Assembly (NCBI GenBank): GCA_036925085.1
Contig: JAUPFP010000001.1
Location: forward strand, 2,712,001-2,776,000
Direction of reading: 5' to 3'
Origin: Brachycybe producta
Lineage: Eukaryota; Arthropoda; Diplopoda; Playtdesmida; Andrognathidae
DNA: 64,000 bases
Below, in pieces: positions 9,836 to 21,190 of the stretch; positions within the stretch are counted from its first letter, which is position 1; every line of letters starts with the position of its first letter. The notes under the pieces were generated by a model. That model was not told where the DNA came from. It did not search any database and worked only from the letters and a program-made list of their open reading frames with translations. A program made the translations under genes and the position numbers.

Positions 9836-12130
9836 TAAAAGTTTTTGTTAGGACATTTTATTGCAAAAATTGTTCAAATTGTAACAGCAACAACTAGCCT
9901 CTCATCAAAAAGTTGATGGAGGTGCTGGCGCCATCTATTGGTTATTCTCTTAAACGTGAGTTAGGTTTCTTTTCGAATTTTAAGTTTTCCCTCCAAGGGT
10001 TGATTAAAGCGCCACCTATATCTGAAAATAATTTAAAAAACTTACGGACATCAAGTTCGAGATTTGAACCCACAAACACCAGTTCAAGAGGCAGTGACAT
10101 TAACCACCCAGCTAAACTGATAACTGTGATGAAAGGCCTAATTAATTATACTTAGGAACCTTCCTAGCCATGAATGTTTCCTAAAATAAAATTTAAAAAA
10201 AAATCAGCCAAAGTAGATGGAGAATTTTAACAATAATATTAAATAATAATTTGAGATTATTTTAAAAATTTAAAAATATTAAAACCAAAACAGAGGTTTG
10301 AACCTGTGAACACCAGTTCTAAAGACAGTGACGTTAACCACACGGCTAAACTGACAACTGTGACAGGAGACCTAATAAATTACACTTAGGAACCTTAACA
10401 ACCTTGAATGTTTCGTAAAATAAAATTAAAAAAAATTCAGCCAAAGTAGATGGAGCCACCGTCTCCGTTAAAAAAATTTTGCCAAAAAGCAAAAACTTTT
10501 TTTTGAGGTATAGGATTTTTAACATAGAACTTTTTATTTAATGGTTGAAATGTTTGAAGACAGGCGGCGATACAATCACTCAATACATAGAGTCCATGTA
10601 TAAAGTGTTGGGTTAGTGGGTTAGTGTTGGGTTAGTGAGTTAGTGTTGGGACAGGCGTTTGGAACCAATCAACCAGCACCCGAAATTCGTTTGCCCCGCC
10701 CTTTTATAAACGTCAGACGAAATATCAACCAATTAGAAATTTCCATTTCTCATAAAAGGCCAAAGCAAACGATTTTTTTGTGGAGGATCCATCTCTATGT
10801 GTAAGTTACTGTCAATCTGTTGAATCAGTCAAGCTGCACATTGCCTAGGCAATCTGCAGATTGATTCTGCGAATTGAAAGTAACATATGTATAACATCTA
10901 GCTCTGAAATGTGACTCCATAACCTTTTTAACTAAATTTGGCAACCAAAATACGGCAATTAGGTACATTTTAATTAAAAAAAACAAATAAAAAATATATT
11001 TATTACCTCAAACGAATATTTAAAAAAATTAAATAGAAACGTCAAACATAAAATCATACTTGTTTCATAAAAGAATTTCTAGCACAGACGTCGTGCTGAA
11101 GCTGAGCAAGATGGCGACTACTATTCCTCCCTCCCAAATTTTGAGCTTCACTAAAGTCACGTGATGTCTTCTCTCTTTATTCCTAACCTCCTTGATATCA
11201 AGGGAAACGATAGTTAATTAATCTTTAGCTGAAGCGTCATTGTTTAGTTATAATTAGAAGGACATTCCGCAACTCATCGATTTATGCAGCCATCTGACGT
11301 CACTTATATTGTTATATATGAACGTGACGTCACTTATATTGTTATATATAAAGGCGACGTCACATTACTGGCTAAATCGATGAGTAAACAGAATGTTCTG
11401 ATTAGTTCTGACGTTTGTTTGTTTAAGGTTACCCTGCCTACTGCACAAGAGAGAATTATAACAATAATAATAAATAATAATTTGAGATTATTTTATTAAA
11501 AATTTAAAAATATTAAAACCAAGACAGAGGTTTGAACCTGTGAACACCAGTTCTAAAGACAGCGAAATTAACCACACGGCTAAACTGACAACTGTGACAG
11601 GAGACCTAATAAATTATACTTAGGAACGTTTCCAACCTTGAATATTTCCTAAAATAAAATTAAAAAAAATTCAGCCAAAGTAGATGGAGCCACCGTCTCC
11701 GTTAAAAAAATTTTGCCAAAAAACAAAAACTTTTTTTTGAGGTATAGGATTTTTAACATAGAACTTTTTTATTTAATGTTTGAAATGTTTGAAGACAGGC
11801 GGCGCTACAATCACTCAATACATAGAGTCCATGTATAAGGTGTTAGGTTAGGTTAGGTTAGTGGTTTAGTGCGTTAGTGTGAGGGGGAGGGGGGGGGGGG
11901 GGTTAGAGTTTAAGAGGGAAAATTTAAAATTCGAAAAAATATGCACACGTTTAAGCAAACAACAACAGATGGCGCTAGCCTCTCCATTAAAAAAATTTCC
12001 TAAACTTTGAATGAAGAAAATATTTAATGTCTAATTTTTAAAGTGGGTGGGTAGGAGGGAGGGAAAGGTTAGAAGTCGCTATAACAAGTAGTTGAGCAAG
12101 AAGAGCAAAATAAGAAACTAGAAGGGCAGC
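9836..12130 (+). repeat. Composite array block 2 (forward orientation)
   Basis: Same module order as block 1: 'gttaggacattttattgc' lead, GCGCCATCTATTGG (about 9929), tRNA-like heads (about 10055-10130 and 10290-10365), R1 (10380-10600), R3 (10640-10900), AAGATGGCGAC (about 11109), CACGTG (about 11159), CRE hairpin (11276-11383), tRNA-like head (11520-11600), R1 (11620-11840), TTAGG-like run (11845-11870), a G-rich stretch (11881-11903) and CTCF-like ATGGCGCTAGC (about 11970). No gene is seen within it. Confidence 0.7.
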
Positions 12131-12139
12131 TCAAGATGT

Positions 12140-13020
12140 TTATATCTTACAAATGCTATTATGTTATTATCATTTTCTGAAGACTTTTAACAATGTTAAT
12201 AGCAAATGTTATCAACAAATATTACTGACAAATGTTACTAGCAAAATGTTACTAACATTTTTAGAAACTTTTAATAATGTTAATAGCAAATGTTATCAAC
12301 AAATATTACTGACAAAAGTTAATAGCAAAATGTTATTAACAAGAAACTATTAACATTTTTAATGAAAGTAAACAAGTAAAATGGCTGTTTATACAGGAAA
12401 TTTTGCTGTGAATCTCGATGAATCTTTGTGAATCTCTACAATGAATTTCTTCTATGTTCCCCCCCCCCTCCCTTGGCTACTTTTCTGTTTTTCTTTTCAG
12501 AATGCTTGTTTTATATAAGAATTTCTAGAACAGACGTACTGCTTGGCGGCCACTTTCCTCACTCCCGTCCAAATTTTGAGGTTCACTAATGTCACGTGAT
12601 GTCATCTCTCTTTATTCCTAACCTCTTCGATATCGAGGGAAACGATAGTTAATTAATCTTTAGCTGAAGCGTCATTGTTTAGTTGTATTTAGAAGGACAT
12701 TCCGCAACTCATCGATTTATGCATCCGTCTCACGTCACTTATATTGTTATATATGAACGTGACGTCACTTATATAGGAACGTGATGTACCATTGAACGTA
12801 ACACTGTTAAAAGTTTCTATAAATGTTAATAACATTTTGCTATTAACATTGTGAAAAGTTTCTATAAATGTTAATAACATTTTGCTATTAACATTATTAA
12901 AAGTTTCGATAAATGTTAATAACATTTTGCTAGTAACACTTGTCAGTAATATTTGTTGATAACATTTGCTATTAACATTGTTAAAAGTTTTTAGAAAAGT
13001 TAATAACATAATAACATTTG
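12140..13020. repeat. TTAATAACA repeats in opposing orientation around a CRE-containing spacer
   Basis: About 12140-12360 reads 'caatgttaatagcaaatg' type words and about 12785-13015 reads their complements. Between them lie the GATTCATCGA-type words (12405-12440), a C run (about 12462) and a promoter-motif segment with CACGTG (about 12592), 'ctcatcgatttatgcat' and TGACGTCA sites (12735-12775). The same arrangement recurs at 16905-17825 and 25350-26140. Confidence 0.65.
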
Positions 13021-13129
13021 TAAGATAAAAACAAGTTGAGCTACCCTTCTAGTTTCTAAAAAACTTCCAAGTTTCTCTTTAATTTTGCTCTTCTTGCTCG
13101 ACTACTTGTTACAGCAACATCTAACCTCT

Positions 13130-13260
13130 TTCTTCCCCTACCCACCCTTCCCTCCCTCCCTCCTACCCACCCTTCCCTCCCTCCCTCCTACCCACCCTTC
13201 CCTCCCTCCCTACTACCCACCAACCCACTTTAAAAATTAGACATTAAAAATTTTCTTCCA
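13130..13260. repeat. CCCT-rich minisatellite, about 30 bp period
   Basis: About three copies of a unit built from 'cctacccacccttccctccc'. The complementary G-rich array is at 25145-25245, in the mirrored position of the large palindrome. Smaller related tracts are at 17935, 19420 and 21500. Confidence 0.7.
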
Positions 13261-13264
13261 AAAT

Positions 13265-13740
13265 TTAGCAATTGTTTTTTAATGGAAATGCTAGCGCCAT
13301 CTATTGTTATTCTCTTAAACATGAGTTATTGCTGAATAATTTTTCGAATTTTAAATTTTCCCTCTTAAACTCTAACTCCACCCCACTAACCCACTAACAT
13401 AACCTAACCCAACACCTGATACATGTAGTGAGTGATTGTAGCGCCGCCTGTCTTCAAACATTTGAAACATTAAATAAAAAAGTTCTATGTTAAAAATCCT
13501 ATACCTCAAAAAAAAGTTTTTGCTTTTTGGCAAAAAGTTTTTTAACGGAGACGGTGGCTCCATCTACTTTGGTGGAATTTTTTTTAATTTTATTTTAGGA
13601 AACATTCAAGGTTGGGAAGGTTCCTAAGTATAAAATAATTAGGTGCCTGTCACAGTTTTCAGTTTAGCTGTGGGGTTAAGGTTGCTGCCTTCTGAACTGG
13701 TGTTCCCCGGTTCGAACCTCAGTGGTTTCTCTTAGTTTTA
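13265..13740 (-). repeat. Reverse-oriented array segment: CTCF-like motif, R1 and tRNA-like head
   Basis: GCGCCATCTATTG (about 13293), 'aaattttccctcttaaac', a 'cataacctaaccc' telomere-like run, R1 in reverse (13435-13640), then a tRNA-like head with GTTCGAACCTC near 13710. It corresponds to 24600-25110 in the other arm. Confidence 0.65.
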
Positions 13741-13799
13741 AATATTTTTAATTTGTTAAAATAAATTTAAATATATTTAAATTGTTAAATTTCTTGTGG

Positions 13800-14160
13800 G
13801 ATGGGACCTGGATGGTGGAGGCTAGTGGGTTTGGAGCCTTTCAGTAGAGGCTATTGATAATTTAAATTTCGTTATATAGTTAAAATCGATATATCGATAT
13901 ATTTACAACAACCATCGATATTTTTAAATTGATATATAGTTATCGTGATAAATAGGACGGATATATCGATAGGAAAAACTGGGGGCCGTTAGACTTCAGG
14001 TGGCTGTATAGATATTTATTTTGCATTTTGTCTCACCAGTTGGCACCACTGCTGTGATTACTGATATGCTCCATTGCTCCATAGACGTTTTTTTTTGTAA
14101 AATGTGGATGCAAAAACGTCAAGTGAACGTTTTTAATAAACAACATTATGAAACAAAATT
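13800..14160. repeat. Unique palindrome-arm segment with an ATCGAT cluster
   Basis: Not part of R1 or R3. 'gggacctggatggtggaggc' is followed by several ATCGATAT words (13885-13970) and a segment ending 'cgtcaagtgaacg'. Its inverted partner is at about 24200-24560 with high visible identity. ATCGAT words resemble the Drosophila DRE/BEAF element TATCGATA. Confidence 0.55.
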
Positions 14161-14164
14161 CAAA

Positions 14165-14415
14165 TTTGTTTTAAAAACTAGAATAGTAAAAGATTGTTAA
14201 AAGTTTTTTCATTGCAATATTTTAAAAAATAAACAATTTAAAAGTACAGTTTGAAAAATGACCCGTTTTGGGGGGTTTTCAATTAAAATTTCATGAAAAA
14301 CTATTTTTGGCCTTCTTTTTCAAACTGTCATAAAAAGTTTATTTTGAAAGATATCATCATGAAAAAACTTTTAGCATTATCACCAACTATTCTAGTTTCT
14401 AAAATACTGTCAATG
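14165..14415. mobile_element. FB foldback element in the left palindrome arm
   Basis: Arms 'ttttaaaaactagaatag' and 'ctattctagtttctaaaat' enclose 'aaaatttcatgaaaaac' and 'gtttattttgaaagatat'. The mirrored partner lies at 23945-24195. Confidence 0.65.
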
Positions 14416-14484
14416 TCTTTTTAAGGTAGTAAGTATAAAACATTCCTTAATCCTTATTTGGTTTTTGAATTATTTATTGACAAA

Positions 14485-14670
14485 TTATTCAAAAATTACC
14501 TGTAATTTTCGCTTATTTTGTACGATTTTTTTTCTGGCAAAATCTTTCAATATTTTCAATCGTTTACTTTGAATTCTTCCGGGAACAACAAATAGGACAA
14601 AGTCACTCGGAAGTTGTCTTTTCTGTTTAGAAATCGAACCGATTTTTACCGAACTTTCGCTTTCATTCAT
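14485..14670 (-). pseudogene. Polymerase-mu/TdT-like exon 1 (BRCT start), copy b
   Basis: Same reading as copy a apart from PGRIQSK and LKILKDFARKK, with an ATG at 14670-14668 and a CAG|gtaatt donor at about 14500. It is the only minus-strand copy upstream of the polymerase exons at 9594-7226, so it is the best candidate for that gene's first exon. However, it has an A8 tract, which changes frame for the last dozen codons relative to the plus-strand copies, and no BRCT-completing exon follows before 9594. It could be a live exon with a homopolymer error, or a dead duplicate. Confidence 0.5.
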
Positions 14671-14689
14671 ATTGAAAAATAAAAGTTTT

Positions 14690-17170
14690 TTTAGGACATT
14701 TTATTTCAAAAAATTGTTCAAATTATAACAGCGACAGAACTAGCCTCTCTCTCCGACCCACTCACTAACCTAACACTTCCAAAATTAAACATTAAAAATG
14801 TTCTTCATCCAAAAATTTAGGAAATTATTTTAATGGAGGTGCTGGCGCCATCTATTGGTTATTCTTTTAAACGTGAGTTAGGTTTTTTTCGAATTTTTAA
14901 TTTTCCCTCCAAGGGTTGATTATAGCGCCACCTATATCTAAAAATAATTTTATAATAATTAAAACTAACAGACATCACTAAGGTTTGAACTAATGAAAAC
15001 CAGTCCTAAAGACAGTGACGTTATCCCCATGGCTAACCTGACAACTGTGACAGAAGATTTAATAAATTAAATTTAGAAACCTTAACAACATTGAATGTTT
15101 CCTAAACAAAATTTAAAAAAATCAGCCAAAGTAGATGGAGCCACCGTCTCCGTTAAAAAAAATTTGTCAAAAAGCAAAAACTTTTTTTTGAGATATAGGA
15201 TTTTTAACATAGAACTTTTTTTAATTAATGTTTGAAATGTTTGAAGACAGGCGGCGCTATAATCAACTATTACATAGAGTCCACTGTGTAAGGCGTTGGG
15301 TTAATGGGTTAGTTTAGTGGGTTAGTGTACAGGCATTTAGAAATCGGGGAGAACTTCACTTGGCTTCGCCCTTGTTATGACGACTGACAACTTCTAATTG
15401 GTTTGTTGTGTGATTCCCCGTTGAAAAGGGTGGAGCATGTGACGTCAGACTATATAACCAACCAATTAGAAGTTGTGTTCGTCATAACAAGGGCGGAGCC
15501 AACTGAAGTTCTCTCCGATTTCTAAATGCCTGTGGTTAGTGTTGGGTTAGGTTAGGCGTCGTGTTGGGACAGGCGTTTGGAACCAATCAACCAGCACCAG
15601 AAATTCGTTTGCCCCGCCCTTTTATAAACGTCAGACCAAATATCAACCAATTAGAAATTGCCATTTCTCATAAAAGGCCAAAGCAAACGAATTTCTTGTG
15701 GAGGATCCATCTCTATGTATACGTTATTGTCAACCTGTGGAATCAGTCAATCTGCACATTGCCTAGGCAATCTGCAGATTGATTCTGCCGATGGACAGTA
15801 ACATATGTATAACATCTACGTCTAAAATATGATTCCATAACCTTTTTAACTAAATTTGGCAACCAAAATATGGCAATTAGGTATATTTTAATTAAAAAAA
15901 TATATATATTTATTACCTGAAACTAATACTTTAAAAAGAAACGTCAAACATAAAATTATACTCGTTTCATATGAGAATCGCTAGCACGGACGTACTGCTG
16001 GGGCTGAGCAAGATGGCGACTACTGTTCCTCCCTCCCAAATTTTGAGCTTCACTAAAGTCACGTGATGTCCTCTCTCTTTATTCCTAACCTCTATGATAT
16101 CAATGAAAACGATAGTTAATTAATCTTTAGCGGAAGCGTCATTGTTTAGTTGTATTTAAGAGGACATTCTGCAACTCATCGATTTATGCAGCTGTCTGAT
16201 GTCACTTATATAATTTTTTAAGAACGTGACGTCACATTGCTGGCTAAATTCCATGAGTAAATGGAATGTTCTGATTACTTCTGACATTTGTGCACAAGAT
16301 AGAATTTAACAAAAATAATAATAAATAATAATTTAAGATTATTTTAAAAATTAAAAAATATTAAAAACTAACAGACACCACTGAGGTTTGAACCAGCAAA
16401 CACCAGTTCTAAAGACAGTGAAGTTAACCCCACCTAAACTGACAACTGCGACAAGAGATCTAATAAATTACACTTAGGAACCTTCCCAACCTTGAATGTT
16501 TCCTAAAATAAAATTAAAAAAAATTCCGCCAAAGTAGATGGAGCCACCGTCTCCGTTAAAAAAATTTTGCCAAAAAGCAAAAACTTTTTTTTGAGGTATA
16601 GGATTTTTAACATTAGAACTTTTTTATTTAATGTTTGAAATGTTTGAAGACAGGGGCGCTACAATCACTCAATACATAGAGTCTATGTATAAGGTGTTAG
16701 GTTAAATGGGTTAGTGTTGTTTTAGGTTAGTGGATTAGAGTTTAAGAGGGAAAATTTAAAATTCTAAAAAATATACACACTTAACTCATGTTTAAGCAAA
16801 CAACGATAGTGCCAGCCGCTTGATGTTGCTAAAAGTCGAGTTGTGTGCTCGTTAGTCGAGCAAGAAGAGCAAAACTAGAAACTAGAAGGGCAGCTCAAGA
16901 TGTTTATATCTAACAAATGCTATTATGTTATTAACATTTTCTGAAGACTTTTAACAATGTTAATAGCAAATGTTATCAACAAATATTACTGACAAATGTT
17001 ACTAGCAAAATGTGACTAACATTTATAGAAACTTTTAACAATGTTAATAGCAAAATGTTAATAACATTTATCGAAACTTTTAATAATGTTAATAGCAAAT
17101 GTTATCAACAAATATTACTGACAAAAGTTAATAGCAAAATGTTATTAACAAGAAACTATTAACATTTTTA
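14690..17170 (+). repeat. Composite array block 3 (forward, inner left arm of the palindrome)
   Basis: GCGCCATCTATTGG (about 14846), tRNA-like head (about 14985-15060), R1 (15095-15290), inserted hairpin MITE (15341-15533), R3 (15560-15800), AAGATGGCGAC (about 16009), CACGTG (about 16058), CRE hairpin (16175-16260), tRNA-like head (16380-16450), R1 (16490-16690), FB arm (about 16880), TTAATAACA words (16905-17165). It mirrors 21190-23660. Confidence 0.7.
15341..15533. mobile_element. Hairpin MITE with long terminal inverted repeats (Mutator-like?)
   Basis: The left terminus ACAGGCATTTAGAAATCG and right terminus CGATTTCTAAATGCCTGT are inverted, and the inverted region continues inward for about 55 bp through 'cgcccttgttatgacga'. 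Both sides carry ggttagtgt, a possible 9 bp target duplication as in Mutator-like elements, although the surrounding sequence is itself repetitive GGTTAGTG. It has no ORF and is absent from the other R1-R3 junctions, so it is a late insertion. Confidence 0.7.
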
Positions 17171-20100
17171 ATAAAAGTAAACAAGTAAAATGGTTGTTCA
17201 TACAGGAAATTTTGCTGTGAATCTCGATGAATCTTTGTGAATCTCTAAAATGAATTTCTTCTATGTTGTCCCCCCCCTTGGCTACTTTTCTGTTTGTTTT
17301 CAGAATGCTTGTTTTATATAAGAATTTCTAGCACAGACGTACTGCTTGGCGGCCACTTTCCTCACTCCCGTCCAAATTTTGAGCTTCACTAAAGTCACGT
17401 GATGTCGTCTCTCTTTATTCCTAACCTCCTTGATATCAAGGGAAATGATAGTTAATTAATCTTTAGCTGAAGCGTCACTGTTTAGTTGTAATTAGAAGGA
17501 CATTCCGCAACTCATCGATTTATGCATCCGTCTCACGTCACTTATATTGTTATATATGAACGTGACGTCACTTATATAGGAACGTGATGTACCATTGAAC
17601 GTAACACTGTTAAAAGTTTCTATAAATGTTAATTACATTTTGCTATTAACATTGTGAAAAGTTTCTATAAATGTTAATAACATTTTGCTATTAACATTGT
17701 TAAAAGTTTCGATAAATGTTAATAACATTTTGCTCGTAACATTTGTCAGTAATATTTGTTGATAACATTTGCTATTAACATTGTTAAAAGTTTTTAGAAA
17801 TGTTAATAACATAATAGCATTTGTACGATAAAAACACGTTGAGCTACCCTTCTAGTTTCTAAAAAACTTCCAAGTTTCTCTTCAATTTTGCTCTTCTTGC
17901 TCGACTACTTGTTACAGCAACATCTAACGTCTTTCTCCCCCTACCCACTCACTCCCACCCACTTTAAAAATTAGACATTAAAAATTTTCTTCTTCCAAAA
18001 TTTAGGAAATTTATTTAATGGAGATGCTAGCGCCATCTATTGTTGTTCTCTTAAACATGAGTTAAGTGTGTAAATTTTTTTTAATTTTAAATTTTCCCTC
18101 TTAAACTCTAATCCCCCTCACTAACCCACTAACCTAACCTAACCCAACACCTTATACATGGACTCTATCTAATAGTTGGTTGTAGCGCCCCTGTCTTCAA
18201 ACATTTGAAACATTAAATAAAAAAGTTCTATGTTAAAAATCCTATACCTCAAAAAAAAGTTTTTGCTTTTTGGCAAAATTTTTTTAATGGAGACGGTGGC
18301 TCCATCTACTTTGGCTGAATTTTTTTTAATTTTGTTTTAGGAAACATTCAAGTTTGTTAAGATTCCTAAGTATAATTTAATAGGTCTGTTGTCACAGTTG
18401 GCAGTTTAGCTGTGAGGTTAATGTCACTGTCTTTAGTTCTTGTGTTTGCTTGTTCAAACCTCAGTGGTGGTTGTTAAAGTTTGTTATTTTTAAATATTTT
18501 TAAAATAATCTTAAATTATTATTATTTATTATTATTGTTAAAATTCTCTCTTGTGCAGTAAGTAGGCAGGGTAACCTGAAACAAACAAACGTCAGAACTA
18601 ATCAGAACATTCCGTTTACTCATCGACTTAGCCAGCGATGTGACGTCACGTTCTTATAAATTTATATAAGTGACGTCATTCGACTGCATAAATCGATGAG
18701 TTCCGGAATGTCCTTCTAATTACAACTAAACAATGACGCTTCAGCTAAAGATTAATTAACTATCATTTCCCTTGATATCAAGGATGTTTGGAATAAAGAG
18801 AGACGACATCACGTGACTTTAGTGAAGCTCAAAATTTGGACGGGAGTGAGGAAAGTGGCCGCCAAGCAGTACGTCTGTGCTAGAAATTCTTATATAAAAC
18901 AAGCATTCTGAAAACAAACAGAAAAGTAGCCAAGGGAGGGGGGGGGGACATAGAAGGAATTCATTTTAGAGATTCACAAAGATTCATCGAGATTCACAGC
19001 AAAATTTCCTGTATGAACAACCATTTTACTTGTTTACTTTTATTAAAAATGTTAATAGTTTTTTGTTAATAACATTTTGCTATTAACTTTTGTCAGTAAT
19101 ATTTGTTGATAACATTTGCTATTAACAGTATTAAAAGTTTCTAAAAATGTTAATAACATTTTGCTATTAAGATTGTTAAAAGTTTCTATAAATGTTAATA
19201 ACATTTTGCTATTAACATTGTTAAAAGTTTCTATAAATGTTAGTCACATTTTGCTAGTAACATTTGTCAGTAATATTTGTTGATAATATTTGCTATTAAC
19301 ATTGTTAAAAGTCTTCAGAAAATGATAATAACATAATAGCATTTGTAAGATATAAACATCTTGAGCTGCCCTTCTAGTTTCTTATTTTGCTCTTCTTGCT
19401 CGACTTTTTAGCAACATCAAGCGGCCTCCCTCCTACCCACCCACTTTAAAAATTAGACATTAAATATTTTCTTCATTGAAAGTTTAGGAAATGTTTTTAA
19501 TGGAGAGGCTAGCGCCATCTGTTGTTGTTTGCTTAAACGTGTGTATATTTTTTCGAATTTTAAATTTTCCCTCTTAAACTCTAACCCCCCCCCACTAACG
19601 CACTAACCCACTAACCTAACCTAACCTAACACCTTATACATGGACTCTATGTATTGAGTGATTGTAGCGCCCCTGTCTTCAAATATTTCAAACATTAAAT
19701 AAAAAAGTTCTATGTTAAAAATCCTATACCTCAAAAAAAAGTTTTTGTTTTTTGGCAAAATTTTTTTAACGGAGACGGTGGCTCCATCTACTTTGGCTGA
19801 ATTTTTTTTAATTTTATTTTAGGAAACATTCAAGGCTGGGAAGGTTCCTAAGTGTAATTTATTAGGTCTCCTGTCACAGTTGTCAGTTTAGCCGTGTGGT
19901 TAACTTCACTGTCTTTAGAACTGGTGTTCACAGGTTCAAACCTCAAGTCTTGGATTTAATATTTTTTAATTTTTAAAAAAATCTAAAAATATTGTTTATT
20001 ATTATTGTTATAATTCTCTCTTGTGCAGTAAGTAGGCAGGGTAACCTGAAACAAACAAACGTCAGAAGTAATCAGAACATTCTGTTTACTCATCGATTTA

Positions 20101-21190
20101 GCCAGTAATGTGACGTCACGTTCATAAAAATTTATATAAGTGACGTCAGATGGCTACATAAATCGATGAGTTCCGAAATGTCCTTATAAATACAGCTAAA
20201 CAATGACGCTTTAGCTTCGTTTTCATTGATATAAAGGAGGTTAGAATAAAGAGAGGACATCACGTGACTTTAGTGAAGCTCAAAATTTGGGAGGGAGGAA
20301 CAGTAGTCGCCATCTTGCTTAGTTTCAGCACGACGTCTGTGCTAGAAATTCTTTTATGAAACAAGTATGATTTTTTGTTTGACGTTTCTAATTAAAGTAT
20401 TAGTTTCAGGTAATAAATATATTTTTTTTGTTTTTTTAATTAAAATATACCTAATTGCCGTATTTTGGTTGCCATATTTAATTTAAAAAGGTTCTGGAAT
20501 CACATTTCAGAGGTAGGTGTTACGTATATGTTACAGTCAATCTGCAGATTGCCTAAGCAATGTGCAGATTGACTGATTGATTCTACAGATTGACAGTAAA
20601 GTATACATAGAAATGGATCCTCCACAAGAAATTCGTTTGCCCTGCCTTTTTATGAGGAATGGCAATTTCTAATTGGTTGATATTTGGGGTTGGTTGATTG
20701 GTTCCAAATGCCTGTCCTAACTACACCTAACCTAATCCCACTAACCTAACCCAACACTAACCTAACCTAACCCAACACCTTATACATTGACTCTATGTAA
20801 TAGTTGATTGTAGCGCCCCTGTCTTCAAACATTTCAAACATTAAATAAAAAGTTCTAATGTTAAAAATCCTATACCTCAAAAAAAAGTTTTTGCTTTTTG
20901 GCAAAAATTTTTTAATGGAGACGGTGGCTCCATCTACTTTGGCTGAATTTTTTTAATTTTGTTTTATGAAACACTCAAGGTTGGGAAGGTTCCTAAGTAT
21001 AATTTATTAGGTTTCCTGTCACAGTTGTCAGTTTAGCTGTGGGGTTAACGTCACTGTCTTTAGGACTGGTGTTCTTAGGTTCGAACCTCAGTGATGTCCT
21101 TCAATTTTTGTTGTTTTTAAATTATTTTCAGATATAGGTGGCGCTTTAATCAACTCTTGGAGGGAACCTACTTAAAAAGGAACCCCTTAA
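17170..21190. repeat. Centre of the giant palindrome: mixed-orientation array modules
   Basis: Contents: GATTCATCGA words (17215-17250), promoter-motif segment (17290-17590), TTAATAACA reverse (17600-17825), FB arm, CTCF-like motif (about 18030), R1 reverse (18180-18350), tRNA-like head, CRE hairpin (18620-18700), promoter segment reverse, GATTCATCGA reverse (18960-19010), TTAATAACA (19035-19350), CTCF-like motif (about 19512), R1 reverse (19660-19850), CRE hairpin (20085-20170), R3 reverse (20570-20720), R1 reverse (20810-20990), tRNA-like head (21030-21095). Orientation switches from forward to reverse between 17.2 and 18.2 kb. No gene is seen. Confidence 0.6.
21030..21095 (+). repeat. tRNA-like head of the array element (A-box and B-box), clearest copy
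   Basis: TAGCTGTGGGG at 21034-21044 resembles an RNA polymerase III A box (TRGYNNANNNGG). GGTTCGAACC at 21078-21087 matches the B box (GGTTCGANNCC), with tRNA-like spacing. Other copies with GTTCRAACC occur at about 13700, 18450, 19935, 22040, 23200, 26775, 27950 and 29140 on this strand, and as complements at about 3785, 4017, 10070, 10300, 11527, 14985, 16390 and 24640. It is not a functional tRNA; no cloverleaf was confirmed. Confidence 0.5.

Noticed and set aside
12153..12353. Repeated ORFs reading LLTFLKTFNNVNSK across TTAATAACA repeats (also 12689-13009 and 25806-26126)
   Set aside because: These are translations of non-coding palindromic repeats; frames break between copies and no start or splice context is kept.
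21030..21095. A genuine tRNA gene
   Set aside because: A- and B-box words are present, but no acceptor stem or anticodon arm could be paired, and the segment recurs many times inside a repeat.
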